64,000 nt of DNA. Origin: Ectocarpus siliculosus. Its lineage: Eukaryota; Sar; Phaeophyceae; Ectocarpales; Ectocarpaceae. A model generated the notes under the pieces. It ran no database searches. It was not told the DNA's origin and was given only the letters and a program-made list of their open reading frames with translations. The translations under genes and the position numbers were made by a program. The stretch spans positions 843,412 through 907,411 of the forward strand of contig FN649747.1 of the NCBI GenBank assembly GCA_000310025.1, given 5' to 3'. Positions within the stretch are counted from its first letter, which is position 1, and each line of letters starts with the position of its first letter. This document shows positions 1-11,740 of the stretch, one piece after another.

Positions 1-562
1 AGGCCAGCGTTCTAGCTCAAAAGTTTCACGATAAACTTACGTCTAAGAAATATAGAACAATTTTCGGCACGCCCACGACGTTTCCCGCCGATATGCATGC
101 ACAGTGATTGCGCTCGCGTAAGGCGCATCTTGATGTATATCACGCCTCCATTGACCACGGGGTTGGCGGAATACTCTCCCCTGAAACCTTGAAGAAACTC
201 CTGGCTGTCAAGACATACGAAAAAAACGAAAACGAGGTGTGTCTTCAAAATGAACGCTACGGCTGTATGCTTCAGCGCGCTTTGAAACATGTTGTCGGGC
301 GTGGTCCTTTTTTTTTCTGTGCTTCTCCAATCTAAGCAAGCCCTCTCATGCGCACGCCTTGTTCTCCTTATCCGAAATGATACGTCCACACTATCTCCGG
401 AGCAGCTTGTGTTTTTAGGAGACGATTGCGCAGCTCTCGCGAGATTCTACGACACCCCATAAACTAGTCTTCCTAACAATATTATTACACACATCTTATC
501 CCTAACCAATTTTTCCGCCGGCCTTTTCGTCGTGGCACCTCCTTTTCACTTGCCCGCCGCAG
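1..562. other. no gene recognised
   Basis: Only short random-looking frames are present. The last 100 bases (about 460-562) are pyrimidine-rich and end in CCGCCGCAG, so they read as the 3' end of an intron feeding the exon that follows. The gene that owns that intron probably starts outside the window. Confidence 0.5.
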
Positions 563-1246
563 CCCCTCTCAAAACTCAAGAGGTTGTTCCAGAACTTCTT
601 CGTACGAGTGACTTGAGAGAACCAGACGCTGCAGCCCTGCCTCTCGACTTTGACGCGGAGGCGTTTGGCAAGATTGGCATCTCGCCCAGTACGCGTGCCC
701 CTACCTGTCCAATCGAGGTACGGTGCATGCAAGCCTGGGTGCCACTCATCTGTTAGGCATGTCCAGGCTTCGCCTGTGTGGGATTGCTATGCATATCTGA
801 TGAGGTTTCTCGCCGTGCTCGCCACCCCAGAGCACTAATTGGGATTTTAAAATTACAGTCTAGCAAACACTCGCACTTTTTTTTCATGGTGTACATATGC
901 AGCGGGTCACATAATCTACTTTGGGTTTGTCGTCGCAATCTCTTTCATGTCTATACCCATGCTACCCATGAATACCCTGCAGGCACCCCATCTGGACCCT
1001 CACCCAGTGGTTTCCAATGCCGTCGTTGACCTTACTTTGATCAGCTGCACATCCGCTCACATTCCAATTCTGTCTGTTTCACTAATCGGTTCTCACCATT
1101 TGATTTCCTCAAACTTTCATATATGCCCGCTTTTGTGGCAGCCCCTTGCACGGGCGGCCGGTTCGGAGATGGCGCGAGCGATGACGACGAATATCTGGAC
1201 GACGGCGCGGTGGCAATGGCTGTCGAGGCGGTCACGCCTTGCTTGA
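563..1246 (+). CDS. 3' end of an unrecognised gene (two exons, partial)
   Basis: Exon 563-717 follows a good acceptor (CCGCCGCAG) and ends at GAG|GTACGG in phase 0. It encodes an acidic, Leu/Ala-rich peptide containing LRTSDLREPDAAALPLDF. The next acceptor (TGTGGCAG at 1141) gives a phase-matched final exon 1142-1246 that is Arg/Trp-rich and ends in TGA. A competing frame through the same DNA is acidic (DGASDDDEYLDDG) and runs to a stop at 1365; it looks more protein-like but needs a different phase. No family was recognised. A T/G-rich stretch follows, as expected for a 3' untranslated region on this strand. The gene start is outside the window. Confidence 0.33.
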
Positions 1247-2099
1247 TCTCGCTTCGCTGCCCGCATCATCAGGCGCGGGTATTCATGAATTATGTGTTTC
1301 CTTCCTGTTTTAACGCATCATGGGTGATAGGGCAGCGGTGTGATGGTGTGGCCTCGCGTGTTTAAGAAGGTGGTAAGGTACTGCAGGAGCAGGGAGACTG
1401 CGCGTGCCGCCGGATTATAGTATTAAGTAAATAGGACTTTTATCTTTGATAGCTCCGCCATTTTTTTTTTATCTTCGGTGAGATACTCACACCAGTGTTT
1501 ACAGATATATGATGTTTGATGTTCTGTACACGTTCGCAGAATATATCCAAGTTTGTTGCATCATGGTTGGGTTTTTTATATTCGTACACCCCGTGGTAAA
1601 AGTCAGGGCGCGGTTGTCGCCTGTATTCCGCCTGGTGGTATTGTTGTAGTCATATTTAGCGAGACTTTTTTGTTGTTCCTGTTTTCTTTCTGATGTGGCG
1701 CAGCGTGATGGTGCCCATCATGGACTCTTTGTGTGGGAGCCTGTGACATTCGCGGGGTGAGTCTTGAGCCCAATTTGCTGAGGTCATATCCGTACGTTCA
1801 TGTCTTTGAAGGATTATGTAGGCCCGTTCTCTCTCTACGCCTCCTTGGGTATTGTTCTATGCTCGACTTCGCTCTACGCGAGGGGAGGGAGACAAACGTA
1901 TGCGCGTTGTTCTCATGTCGTAGCTCCGTGAGGGGGGCGGGTGAGGAGTACGTTGCGCTTTCGCCTCTGCGTTTTTGTACGATTGACGATTTCAGAGGCC
2001 GACATGTGTGACTTGTCGTTTGTCGGCCGCACGATCTGCGATACAACTTGAAAATAAACGTTTTGAGCAACGTCATGCTCGTATCCCTAGTGAGGGCGT
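1247..2099 (+). other. T/G-rich non-coding stretch, probable 3' UTR
   Basis: The plus strand is rich in T and G with T-runs (about 1459-1470) and no convincing exon. This resembles the long 3' untranslated tails of brown algal genes and fits the end of the upstream plus-strand gene. No poly(A) signal of animal type is relied on. Confidence 0.4.
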
Positions 2100-3210
2100 C
2101 GGCCCAGAAAAAAGTTGCTTACCCCACCCTTGGGCCAACGTCGCTGTGCGTACGTTGGCAGGGTCTGGGCCTACCTATTATAGTGGTACAGACGCGACGA
2201 TGGCATGCCCATAACCAAGCCCAAGGTCGCTGTGCCTACGTAGCCATGGTCTGGACCTAGGCCAAGGTTCCTTGTATACCGAATCCTACCCAGTTTCGGA
2301 CTGTGTCCAGGTTACCATTGACGTACGTTGGCAGGGTCTGGAACGAGGGCAACGTGCCTTTCGTGCCTAACCCTGCCCAGGTACTATACCTTGGCCAGGT
2401 TACCCAACCCCACTCATGTGATAATGGGGGGCGTACCCAAAAGGTCGCTCGTGCCGAACCCTGCCCAGGTACTTGACCTTGCCCAGGTTACCTAACCCTA
2501 GTCATGTGATAATGGGGGGCGTACCCAAAAGGTCGCTCGTGCCGAACCCTGCCCAGGTACTTGACCTTGCCCAGGTTACCTAACCCTAGTCAACGCCTAA
2601 TGGGGGGCGTACCGATAAAGTCCCCCCCCCCCCCAACCTTGTGGCTTAGCCGAATGGCCACGGGTGAAGTCTCTGCACAAGGTTAGCGGACGGCTGCAAC
2701 GAACATGTAGTCTTGGGCGTAAAGATTGGAATATATATATATATATATAATATTATATGTGAAACACAAGCAAGCCAACACTTTTCAAAACTGACGTCGG
2801 CCTATCAACGGCCCGTACCCAAACCTAGCCCAAGGTCGCAACCTTCCCAAATAAATGGCTACCACCTTGCCAGGCCTATTAACCCTGCCGCTGGCGTTCA
2901 AACATCCTTCCTTGCACAACGTCGACATGCGTGGCCAAGGTCGATGTGGGTACCTTGGCAGGGTCTTGACCTTAAACAAGGTGGCTTTCAAGCCGAACCT
3001 TGCCCCGGTACCGACCTTGTGCAGGCTACCAATGATGCACGTTGGCAGGGTCTTGGGCAAGGGCAAGGTGGCTTTCATGCGCACCCTGTCCAGGTCCCGA
3101 CCTTGTGCAAGGTTGGGTGGGGGGGGGACCTTCATCTTTGGGGGCGTAGCTACAGGGTCGACCCCCCCCCCAACCTTGTGGCTGAGCCGAATGGCCACGG
3201 GTGCGTACGT
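2100..3210. repeat. block of degenerate minisatellite-like repeats
   Basis: Short related motifs such as TTGGCAGGGTCTGG, ACCTTGCCCAGGTTACC and AAGGTCGCTGTGCC recur throughout on both sides of a (TA)n run near 2731-2749. A 32-bp segment beginning AACCTTGTGGCT occurs at 2635-2666 and again at 3172-3203, each after a run of C, so it bounds a roughly 570-bp interval as a direct repeat. The open frames here (for example 2713-3225 plus and 2785-3198 minus) are products of the repeats and not genes. Confidence 0.75.
2362..2613. repeat. 88-bp tandem repeat
   Basis: The word CATGTGATAATGGGGGGCGT starts at 2415 and 2503, and a diverged copy of the same segment starts at 2591, giving an exact 88-base period. 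Between them the two full units are almost identical. A partial, more diverged copy precedes them (about 2362-2414). Confidence 0.85.
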
Positions 3211-3863
3211 TTGTTTCGGTATTAATAAATTGAATAACTCGACGGTTTCCTACTTTATATAATTACAAGGGCCATAGATAAAATGTTTGTGCCGGTACCG
3301 GCATATTGCCGAAATCCTCAGACCCTCAGTAATGCCAGTCTCCCACTATATATATAATGCCGGTGAAATCGGCTGTCAACCACCGGCGGCATTACCGGGC
3401 CACCTACTTGCTGTATATGCGTCGGGTGTTTGGTGCCGTACGCCCGGAATCGGAGCAGTACCAAATCTGTCAACAAAAAAAACGTTGGTCACTCTCTGGT
3501 CTCCAGACTCTGGTTGCTGATGGTTGTGAGATGGTCGCGCGGCCACATGTTTTTGTGGAAGGACAGGACAGCACAGCAGTGAGTGGTACATGACATATCA
3601 ATCAGTGATCTCTATTATAGCGTCATAGCGTGCCTGACGCTCCGCGGAATGATACAACCCCCCGGCCCTCCGCAACGCGCTCCGCGGAATGATACAACCC
3701 CCCGTCCCTCCGCAACGTACGTGTTGCCGCTGCGCCAGCCAGGCGCCTCTTCTCCCTCCCCTCAAGTCACACACGCATCTTCCCCCCAGCGAACAACAAC
3801 ACCGACAGCACCCCGTGCCGGTACCTCCAACACCATTTCCCTCTCGTCTTCACGATAACAACA
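3211..3863. other. upstream region of the epimerase gene with a 40-bp tandem duplication
   Basis: No gene is seen. A 40-base unit starting CGCTCCGCGGAATGATACAA is present twice in tandem (3638-3677 and 3678-3717), differing by only a couple of bases. The C/A-rich stretch 3720-3863 leads directly into the epimerase ATG and is a plausible 5' untranslated leader. Confidence 0.55.
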
Positions 3864-6800
3864 ATGACACACATCCCTTTCAAGCACTCCATGGTCAAGG
3901 GCGGTTCGATGGCAGCATCCTCTGCCTGCCCCGCCTCTCCCACCCGCCGGGGCTCTTGCACTCTATCTTACAGCAACTCCAGCTCCGCCGGCTCGACCGA
4001 GAGCTTCCCCAGCGACACCTCTTGCGGAGACAGCGAGAGCGTGATCGACAGCAGCCCCGACGACCTGGACTACATCCCTACGGATGGTGGCCTTGCGACC
4101 GAGGTGCGAATGAATGTGGGTGGATAGATAGATTTAAGGAATAAATCTATCCAATCAGTGCCAAAAAAGTGATGTGTGGATTCGTCTTCTTTTTGGGCTC
4201 GTCACCCAAGACTGAGGCATGGCCATATCACCATCGAGCGCTCACTGCAGGTAGTTTTCCCTTCTGGGCGGATTGTCTACGGGCCCTCTGGGTGTCGGGG
4301 TTGACGTTTCCCCTTTCCCGGAGTTCGTTGTTCATGCACCTCATGACGCGGTTTCCGCGTGTGGCCCTGCTCCTGTCAACCGGTATTTTTGAATCAAATA
4401 TGTCACCTGGCGACGGTGTCAGACCACGTACGTCACACGTACCCGCAACCATGGTTCCTCGTCCGGGTTGTGACTCCATCGCGTCGCCATGACCGAAGCC
4501 CTCGTAGTCCCCCCAGCAAGGCCTTAAACAAGGAGAGTGTCTCCTCGCCGTGTTGTGCTGAAGAAGTGGCAGTCAGGGGGTGGGTGTCGGAGGACGCGCG
4601 CACGGATTGTAAAAGTCTGCAAATTAATACGGCGCACAAGACGGGCGTATTCCTTTTTTTTCGGCCCGTATTCGTTGTATTTGTCGGGTTGCCGTTGTGG
4701 GCTCGGACATACGTAGATAAGTTGGGCGAGAGGGCAAAGGGATGTAGGTGTGTGGAGGTGAGTTCAACCCAAGCGCCCCGCTAGGCCAGCATGATGGCAC
4801 CCTCTGACGCGGGGGCCGATTGGTTGAGTGCAAACGGGAGTTGACTCAGTGAGTTGCATATCGCTTCAATTGGAAATGGAATGTTGGGTTTAGTCTCGTC
4901 CGCGTTCTTACCCGATATATATATTTTTTTCTCGTCTCTTGTACGTTTGGTTTGTGTGATCGCAGGTGCCACCCCACACCGGAAAGAAGACGGTGCTGGT
5001 CACCGGCGCCGCCGGGTTCATCGGGAGCTGGGTGGCGGACACCCTGCTTGCCCGCGGCGACGACGTGGTGATCGTGGACGAGGTATGTACGTATGTAGGG
5101 TCTTCGCATCAACAACAGCAGCCTTCAGTGCATATCGTCGTAACTGTCTGGCCGCAGATTTATATTTTGCCTCAAGCAGAGGTTCGCTGAACACTGCGAA
5201 CCTCTTCTCGTCGTCTGCCGTCTACGGCGGGCGGGTAGAGGAAGGACCATCATGTGCATACATTAGCAGCGGTAGACATTCTGTTGCGGTGGGGTCAGTC
5301 ACGGTTTGGCACCTATATATGCATACAGCACTGCCCTTTTCCGTTTTGTGTCCTGTGCCTTGTGCGCGTGCCCACACTTCTCTTTCCTCGGGATTTGTGG
5401 AATTTGTCCGATTTTTGTCGGGAGTATGCATAGTATTCTCGCCGATGTTGGTTCAGAGACGTCTTTTCGTGTTTACTGCTGTGAAGACTTTTCGAAAATC
5501 CCGAGAACCGGTCCCCGGTGATGCCATCCTGTGTCCATATACAGGGACAGCAGTAGTCGACCTACCCGACCTGTTAATGGTTGCAAGCCGTGATGACTCA
5601 GGTGTTCTTGGACGAATGAACACGGCAGATTCGACTGCGGTTTTCGAAGTTTTTTTTTTTCCTTGTATACCGCAACAACCTGGCCGCAAGTTCTGTGAGC
5701 CACTACTCGGTGGGTATCTCTCAAGCACAAACAAGTTTGGTTGAATGCACCTCTGATTCGGTTGTGTCAGAACGAGATCTATCTAACTCTGCTCCAACTA
5801 CTTGGTACAAATGACAACACGTACTCGTACGTCATGTCATGAGTCAGGCAAGTTCGTTCCTGTTCGCGTCCTTTCCTCAAGCCACGTGTCCTGACTGTAC
5901 CGCCGCCTGCTGGTCGTATGATCTGATGTTGTTTTGTGGTGTGAGTCATCCTTTTCGCCGACGGTTCCTCCAACGTATTGTACGCACCATATAGCATGGG
6001 TTCATCCTCTATTGCGTGCGTTGCGTGCGTCCTTTCCTCACGCCACGTGTCCTGACTACCACTGCCTGTTGGGTCGTATGATGTGCATGTTGTTCAATGA
6101 CGTGAGTCATGCTTTCCGCCAACGGTTCCTCCGACGCATAGTACGCACCATGTATGCATAGCATGGATTGATCCTCTATTGAGTTTGTCCCATCTTCCAC
6201 CATTCCCCTGTTTCGTTTCGCACTCGCTTGCTGTCCTGAGCATGCAATCATTTGACGTGTCGCACCGACCGTTCCCCGAGAACACAAACAGCGTCCGAGT
6301 CTCTCCCAGTGCCAATCGCTTCCACAATCCCCTACTGACAAACATGACCTCCCGCATCCCCTCCTCCCCCCCAGGTCAACAGCTACTATGACGTCCGCAC
6401 CAAGCGCTCGAACGTCGCCATGCTCCTCGAGAAGTACGGCCCCAACAGGGTCAAGTTCTTCGAGGGGGACCTGTGCGACGCTCCCTTCATCACGCGCATC
6501 TTCGAGACGGAGGGCGTGGAGTGGGTGGTGCACATGGCCGCCCGCGCGGGCGTGCGCCCCTCGATCGAGGACCCGTTCGTGTACGTGCACTCCAACGTGG
6601 AGGCCACGACGCGGCTCCTGGAGCTGTCCCGCCTCCACGGCGTGAAGTCGTTCGTGTTCGCGAGCAGCTCCAGCGTGTACGGCGGCAGCCAGAAGGAGGT
6701 GCGTCGTCCGGGCAGGAGGGGGGTTTCACAGGGTTTTTTGTCTATGTTCATATGTTGGACAAAGCATGCCATTGGCAAAGTTGTGTTGCGTGTACGGAGT

Positions 6801-8345
6801 GATGGGACGAAAGCTCGCAGCAGGAGGCGTTAAAATACGTCGTTCCGTTGCCATTACAACAGCCAAAATTTAAGCTTTTTATCCCGGCTGGAAGACGGCC
6901 AGGCTGTTTGTGAAGCGTCTTGTGGTGGAGCGGGCAGGCGCGTCTGATGTGATGCGGAGGTTGTTTGGGGTTGGGTCTGGTCGTGGCAGTGCTGGCATTA
7001 CTGTACCTGCATGGCACATGACGGGGACGGGGACGAAAACACCCGGTGTTGCATCTCGATGCCATCGCCACGGCGATGGTGCACTTACCTTCTTTGCACT
7101 CGGACACCCGTCCAACGTCACCGTCCACCCGTTCCTTTTCCTCTTGATGACCTTTATTGACGAAACTGCATGCGGCGCACGACACGACCACACGAACAGG
7201 TGTTCAGCGAGAAGGACGTTGTGGACTTCCCCGTGTCCCCCTACGCCGCTACCAAGAAGAGCTGCGAGCTCATGGCCCACACGTACAGCCACCTGTACGG
7301 CCTGAACATCGCCGGCCTCCGCTTCTTCACGGTCTACGGGCCCCGCGGACGCCCCGACATGGCCCCCTACAAGGTGAGATTGGTTTTCCCACTCTCTCGG
7401 TTTTCAAAATCTCTTGCATAGGATATTTCTGCACCACGTTTCTTGTCCTGGAAGTATATGTTGGGGGCCCGACTGGTGCAAATATCTAGGTGGGTGCCCA
7501 CCTCCGGACTATGCGGGAAATATCATGAGGAACTGAACTAGGGAAGACGCGAACGCGAGAGTATCAGGTTTGAGGAGGCTGTTTTGCCCCCGTCTGTGGG
7601 ACATAAAAAAACTCTTGTTGGACGCACTGGGTGCTGTCACACGGCTGGATATGACGAACATTTGTCGAGTTGTCTCAGGCTTCTGTTGGCTGCCGCAGCG
7701 GCCGCTCGACACTCAACGCCCTGTCCCACACACCCTCTTGTGTCCCATCTGGCTCGTCCATGACGGGTTGTCTCCTGTCCACACACAGTTCATCGACCTG
7801 GTGGCTAGGGGCCAGGAGATCATGCAGTTCGGCGACGGCTCCACCTCGCGCGACTACACGTACATCTCGGACATCGTGGACGGCGTGGTCCGCTCGCTGG
7901 ACCGCCCGGCCGGCTACCAGATCTACAACCTCGGGAACGGGAGCCCCGTGAGCCTGTCCTCCTTCATCAAGCTGGTCGAGAAGTCGGTCGGCACGCCCGC
8001 CAAGATCCGCGTGTGCCCCGAGCAGCCCGGGGACGTTCCCCGCACCTGCGCCGACATCTCGAAGGCCCGCGCCATGTTGGGGTACAACCCGAGCGTGGCC
8101 TTCGCCGACGGCATCGACAAGACTGTCGGCTGGTACCAGAACCGCGCGGCCATGAACGCCGCCGCCGCCGCGGTCGCAGACAACGCCGATGACGTCATCG
8201 CCGAGGAGGAGCCCCTGACGGTCGAGCTCCTGTCCCTGTGCACCACGCAGGCGGCGGCGGGCCGCGCGCGCTCGATGTCGTGCGCCTCGGCCAGCGCCCT
8301 GGATATGGATTTTTGCGACAGCATCCTGCCCAAGGCGATGATGTC

Positions 8346-8377
<32 letters not shown>

Positions 8378-8448
8378 TCTCGGCCACCGCCGCTGACGGC
8401 GGCGTTAACCTCGAGCGCGCCTCCCGCACCATGTCGTACGCTTACTAA
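3864..8448 (+). CDS. UDP-glucuronate 4-epimerase-like NAD-dependent epimerase (5 exons)
   Basis: Exons 3864-4103, 4966-5082, 6375-6698, 7200-7373 and 7789-8448, all phase 0, give about 504 residues. This is an extended short-chain dehydrogenase/reductase that would interconvert UDP-glucuronate and UDP-galacturonate in the cytosol or Golgi. Visible family marks are the NAD-binding GAAGFIG in exon 2, the NxYYD segment at the exon 2/3 junction (NSYYD), ASSSSVYG with the catalytic Ser in exon 3, the catalytic YAATK in exon 4, [15 protein letters not shown], and [19 protein letters not shown] in exon 5. The first 80 residues are Ser-rich with no family match. The last 90 or so form an Ala/Gln-rich tail with ten glutamines encoded by pure CAG. 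Codons end almost wholly in G or C. A UDP-glucose or UDP-xylose epimerase is the main alternative substrate reading. Exact substrate is inferred. Confidence 0.93.
5179..5204. repeat. perfect hairpin in epimerase intron 2
   Basis: GAGGTTCGC at 5179-5187 is followed by eight bases and then its exact reverse complement at 5196-5204. It lies within the intron and no function is assigned. Confidence 0.7.
5870..6181. repeat. 161-bp imperfect tandem duplication in epimerase intron 2
   Basis: The segment from CCTTTCCTCA at 5870 to the CATCCTCTATTG ending about 6014 is repeated from 6031 to 6181. Shared blocks include GCCACGTGTCCTGACT, GGTTCCTCC and TACGCACCAT. Several small insertions and substitutions separate the copies. 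Confidence 0.8.
8347..8376 (+). repeat. (CAG)10 coding polyglutamine
   Basis: Ten uninterrupted CAG codons lie in the C-terminal tail of the epimerase. The tract length is likely to vary between strains, as is common for pure triplet repeats. Confidence 0.9.
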
Positions 8449-9300
8449 GAGAAGCAGAGCGCACGCAGGCCGCGTGGCCGCATGACGCAGTACGATTTCG
8501 GAGCAGTGTTGCAGCCAGGATGGAACAAGAGCAGTTTGGGTGCGCGTAAATAATCCCGACACGTGCACATCGGAAGGCTTTAATTTTGTTGTGTGGAAGT
8601 CTGAAAGTTGTGACGTGCACGTGTCTAGCGCTGCAACAAGGACATGAAACGTTTCACCCATTGATTGATGATTGAGGTTGCGATTCGCGTCTCGACCCCG
8701 GTCGGGCTAGGTTTTGTGTCGTCCATTTGCGAACGGGTGAGAGGAAAAACAGTACATTTTTCCCACGTACTGTTAGTTTTGCAATATGCTCCCACCAAAC
8801 GAACAGGTGTGTATGCATGTAGAAGCTTTCATGATCGAAGCTAGTTGTGGTAGGAAATGTCCATTTTTTCCTGAAGAGAGATAAAAGTGTCGAGGAATGT
8901 GATATGTGCAGGGTGTTTTTTGGAGTTTTGGTAGCAATCGGAAGAGCCTCGTGTCCATCTAGCCTTTTGTGTATAGCGCATGAGAAAAGGACAAAAGAAA
9001 GGTGTGGGATTATCGATTATCGATCCATACACAGCCGTATGTACAGACCGCACCTGCTGCCGCTATGGCCGAGATATTTGTTGCTTTTGTCGTTTTTGTG
9101 TACATGTACAGGAGTCGGACGGACAGGAGATCATCGTTCCCTCCTGAGAAAATGGGGGGGGAGGGGGGGGCAGAACCGTAAACGCCTTCTCCTCGTGTCG
9201 TGTGTTGGTATTGGAGTTGAGTTGTGGTTAGCGGATCAGAGACGAACAGCCTTCACGACACTCTTTGTCTGGTCGAAGTGATAAGCTTTTTTGGGTTCTA
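8449..9300 (+). other. probable long 3' UTR of the epimerase gene
   Basis: T/G-rich, with no exon-like frame, directly after the stop codon. A G-run near 9154-9170 and a short TATCGATTATCGAT direct repeat near 9010 are the only local structures noted. Confidence 0.45.
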
Positions 9301-11740
9301 GACGAAGGTAGGAAAGTTACATGTCCCATGCCACCTTATTGCGGAATGTGATACGCGTGGAAAATATAAGCTTATTTTTGTTTTTACGTGTGGCCTCGTT
9401 TCTGACCGCAATCATTTTGCGGCTGTCAACAGCGGAGTCGCGGCAGCCCCATCGTCTTCCGTGACTGTATTCATCCCACGGTGCAAGGGTGATGCTGTCG
9501 ACAGGCACTGAATACACATACCCTGAAGATATGTGCCTCGAGGCGTTGGGATCGTCGTCAGCCGAATTGACGGGAGCAACCAATCGTTCCGCTGGACTCT
9601 CATCGCAGACGTTCACGGTTAACACGGAGACGAGCAGCTTGTCTGTCTTGTCTATTGTAGAAACGCTCTGGTCCTGTGGCGACAGACACGGGGTTGAGCC
9701 TATCAACGCCAGCGTTTATTTAACTCTCTTCTGTGACGCCAGATTTGTATGTCGGGCGTTGAAAATTCGCTCTTTCGATATATTCAGAAAAAACGAGTGG
9801 TGCTGAAAAATGCCCCCCGTGTGACAACTTCCAGTTAAGGTCTGCTGTATCGCAGCGCGTTTTCAGTCTCTCCTCATCTCGTGACAAATTCTACGCACCA
9901 AGCACCCGTCATGCGGGGAGGATTTGGTACATATTCGCGACCTTTTGGTTCCCAAAAGTACTCAACACTCAGTCACTTGATTGCCTGTTTGGGACGCCAA
10001 CCGCTTCCTCGCTCGACTAAATGGTTGGCGAGCACACACACGCGCCTGCGGCAAAAAGTCAACAACGCTCACCACTACGGCTAGAAAAAACACGTCAACA
10101 CTCTTCTACTCACTTGACGCTCCAACAACTCTCCATGATGATAGACCCGCTCTCTCTGCCGTGCGGTTTTTGTTGCTCGAGTGGGAATGCCTCTTGTCTG
10201 CCGCTCTTGGCCACCACATACGACACAGGATAGCACCCCCCCTGGACCGATTTTCGAAGCTCGATTACTCCACGACGGAGAGGATGCATAAACGAAACGA
10301 CACATTTTCGGAAAGCTCTCGACAAGACGGCTTCAACGCCGCCGTTTTCGACGCTGTGGCTCTTTCTGCTGATGAGAAATCGAGCTTTGAAAATAGGTCC
10401 GGGGTGTGTGTTATCTTGTGTCGTTTACGGTATGTAGTCTGCTGGCGGCCCAAGGTACATTCCTTCGAATCAAGAACAGCTTACAGGGGTATAATTAACG
10501 ACCAATTAGGCCCCCCTTCGCCTCAACTGTGCCCGCAACGAGAACTTGGTCAGTCTGGCTCGTAATAAATCCATGTCACCCAAGCATTTCCTCATTTATT
10601 TCCTGTCACGACAAAGAGCGGGCGCGCGCGTGCAAGGGAGGGAAGGGAGAGAGCGGGGCATGGAGAACAAGCGAGGAACGCATGCATCCTTGTTAGGCTT
10701 GGAACAAGATTGTTGAAGGAAGGATTGGGGAACATGAGAAAATGCGTTTTTTTTCGCTGAAATTGTCAACGGCCATGTAAAGCAATATACCACTAGTTGC
10801 AGCAAGACCAAACAGGCAATCCATGCACAAAAAAAAAAGGGTACGGTAAGGACACAGGCAGGCTTGTTCACAGACAGTTCAGTTGGCGTCGATAATTTGG
10901 CAAGCGCAGGGTCATTGGTGTGACATTGGTCTTCCCTTCTTTCAAAGAGGGTTTCACAAAGCGTCGGGAGGTGTGCGTGGAAAAAATGAACAAATGTTGC
11001 ATTGCTCACCTCGGAGAACGTGGCTGGATGAGGAGAGTCAAAGCCGCACCGCCGACGAAGCCCTACGGCGTGGCAAGGACGCCCGCCCATATAAAAAAGC
11101 GCGCACATGCGGTGGGTGCCGGGCGACAGGACCAAGGTCAAAGGTGGAGAGCGGATGCGGCACGGCAGAGGGAGGTACTTGCCTCACATTTGCGGTACAG
11201 CAGCGGGGATAGCGGTCGAGCTTCTACTTGCACCCTGAGGACACTCAGTCGATTGAACCGAACGGGCTACTCTGTACACGGTAGAGTGAAGTACGTTGGA
11301 GTACAGCATCCCTTCTATGTCAACACTTTTTGCTCCATTCCCCGATAGTTACCACTGCTTCAGTAGAGAGGGCACCCCAGCATCATAAATGAGGAGAAAA
11401 CGAACTCGGGAACGTAGCCTGCGCATGTGGCACAGATTTGAAGCAAGCACGCAAAAGGTGGTATAGCGACGACCTGTCGTCCCATTGCTCGACTCAACCA
11501 GTAAATAGCGGTGGGGAGAAGCTCTTAATCCCTTGCAACAAACTTGCAACATGATTTCAAGTCTTGACAGAAGGGGGCAACCGAAGGGGAAAACAACGAC
11601 TGTCCACATACACCGCCACACCCGTACAGTATGCGGACCCGTCAGATCGACTCGCCCCGCACGGTGAAATATCTCAGTCTGTTGTCAGCGGAGGACTGAG
11701 CAGGTCCACAAGAGGAATAAAAAAACACTCCACGACTCAC
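9301..11740. other. region between convergent genes; no secure gene
   Basis: A plus-strand frame at 9492-9806 (about 104 codons, Ser/Thr-rich) is the best ORF but has no recognisable domain and no clear splice context. The A-rich plus strand near 10600-10850 is T/C-rich on the minus strand and may be the 3' UTR of the rhomboid gene. The last coding exon of that gene may lie somewhere in 11000-11740 but I could not identify it. A foldback element sits at 10236-10404. Confidence 0.4.
10236..10404. mobile_element. foldback (MITE-like) element, copy 1
   Basis: The left end reads CCTGGACCGATTTTCGAAGC and continues to TCGATT; the right end is the imperfect reverse complement, AATCGAGCTTTGAAAATAGG and on to TCC, with C or G runs outside. 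The arms are about 25 bases with few mismatches. A second copy with the same arms is at 24522-24693. No coding capacity and no clear target-site duplication are seen, so this is a non-autonomous DNA element by inference. Confidence 0.6.

Noticed and set aside
2362-2613. CRISPR-like repeat array
   Set aside because: The repeats abut with no spacers and the genome is eukaryotic.
7675-8661. Minus-strand 328-codon ORF
   Set aside because: Antisense of the last epimerase exon; its openness comes from the GC-rich codons of the true strand.
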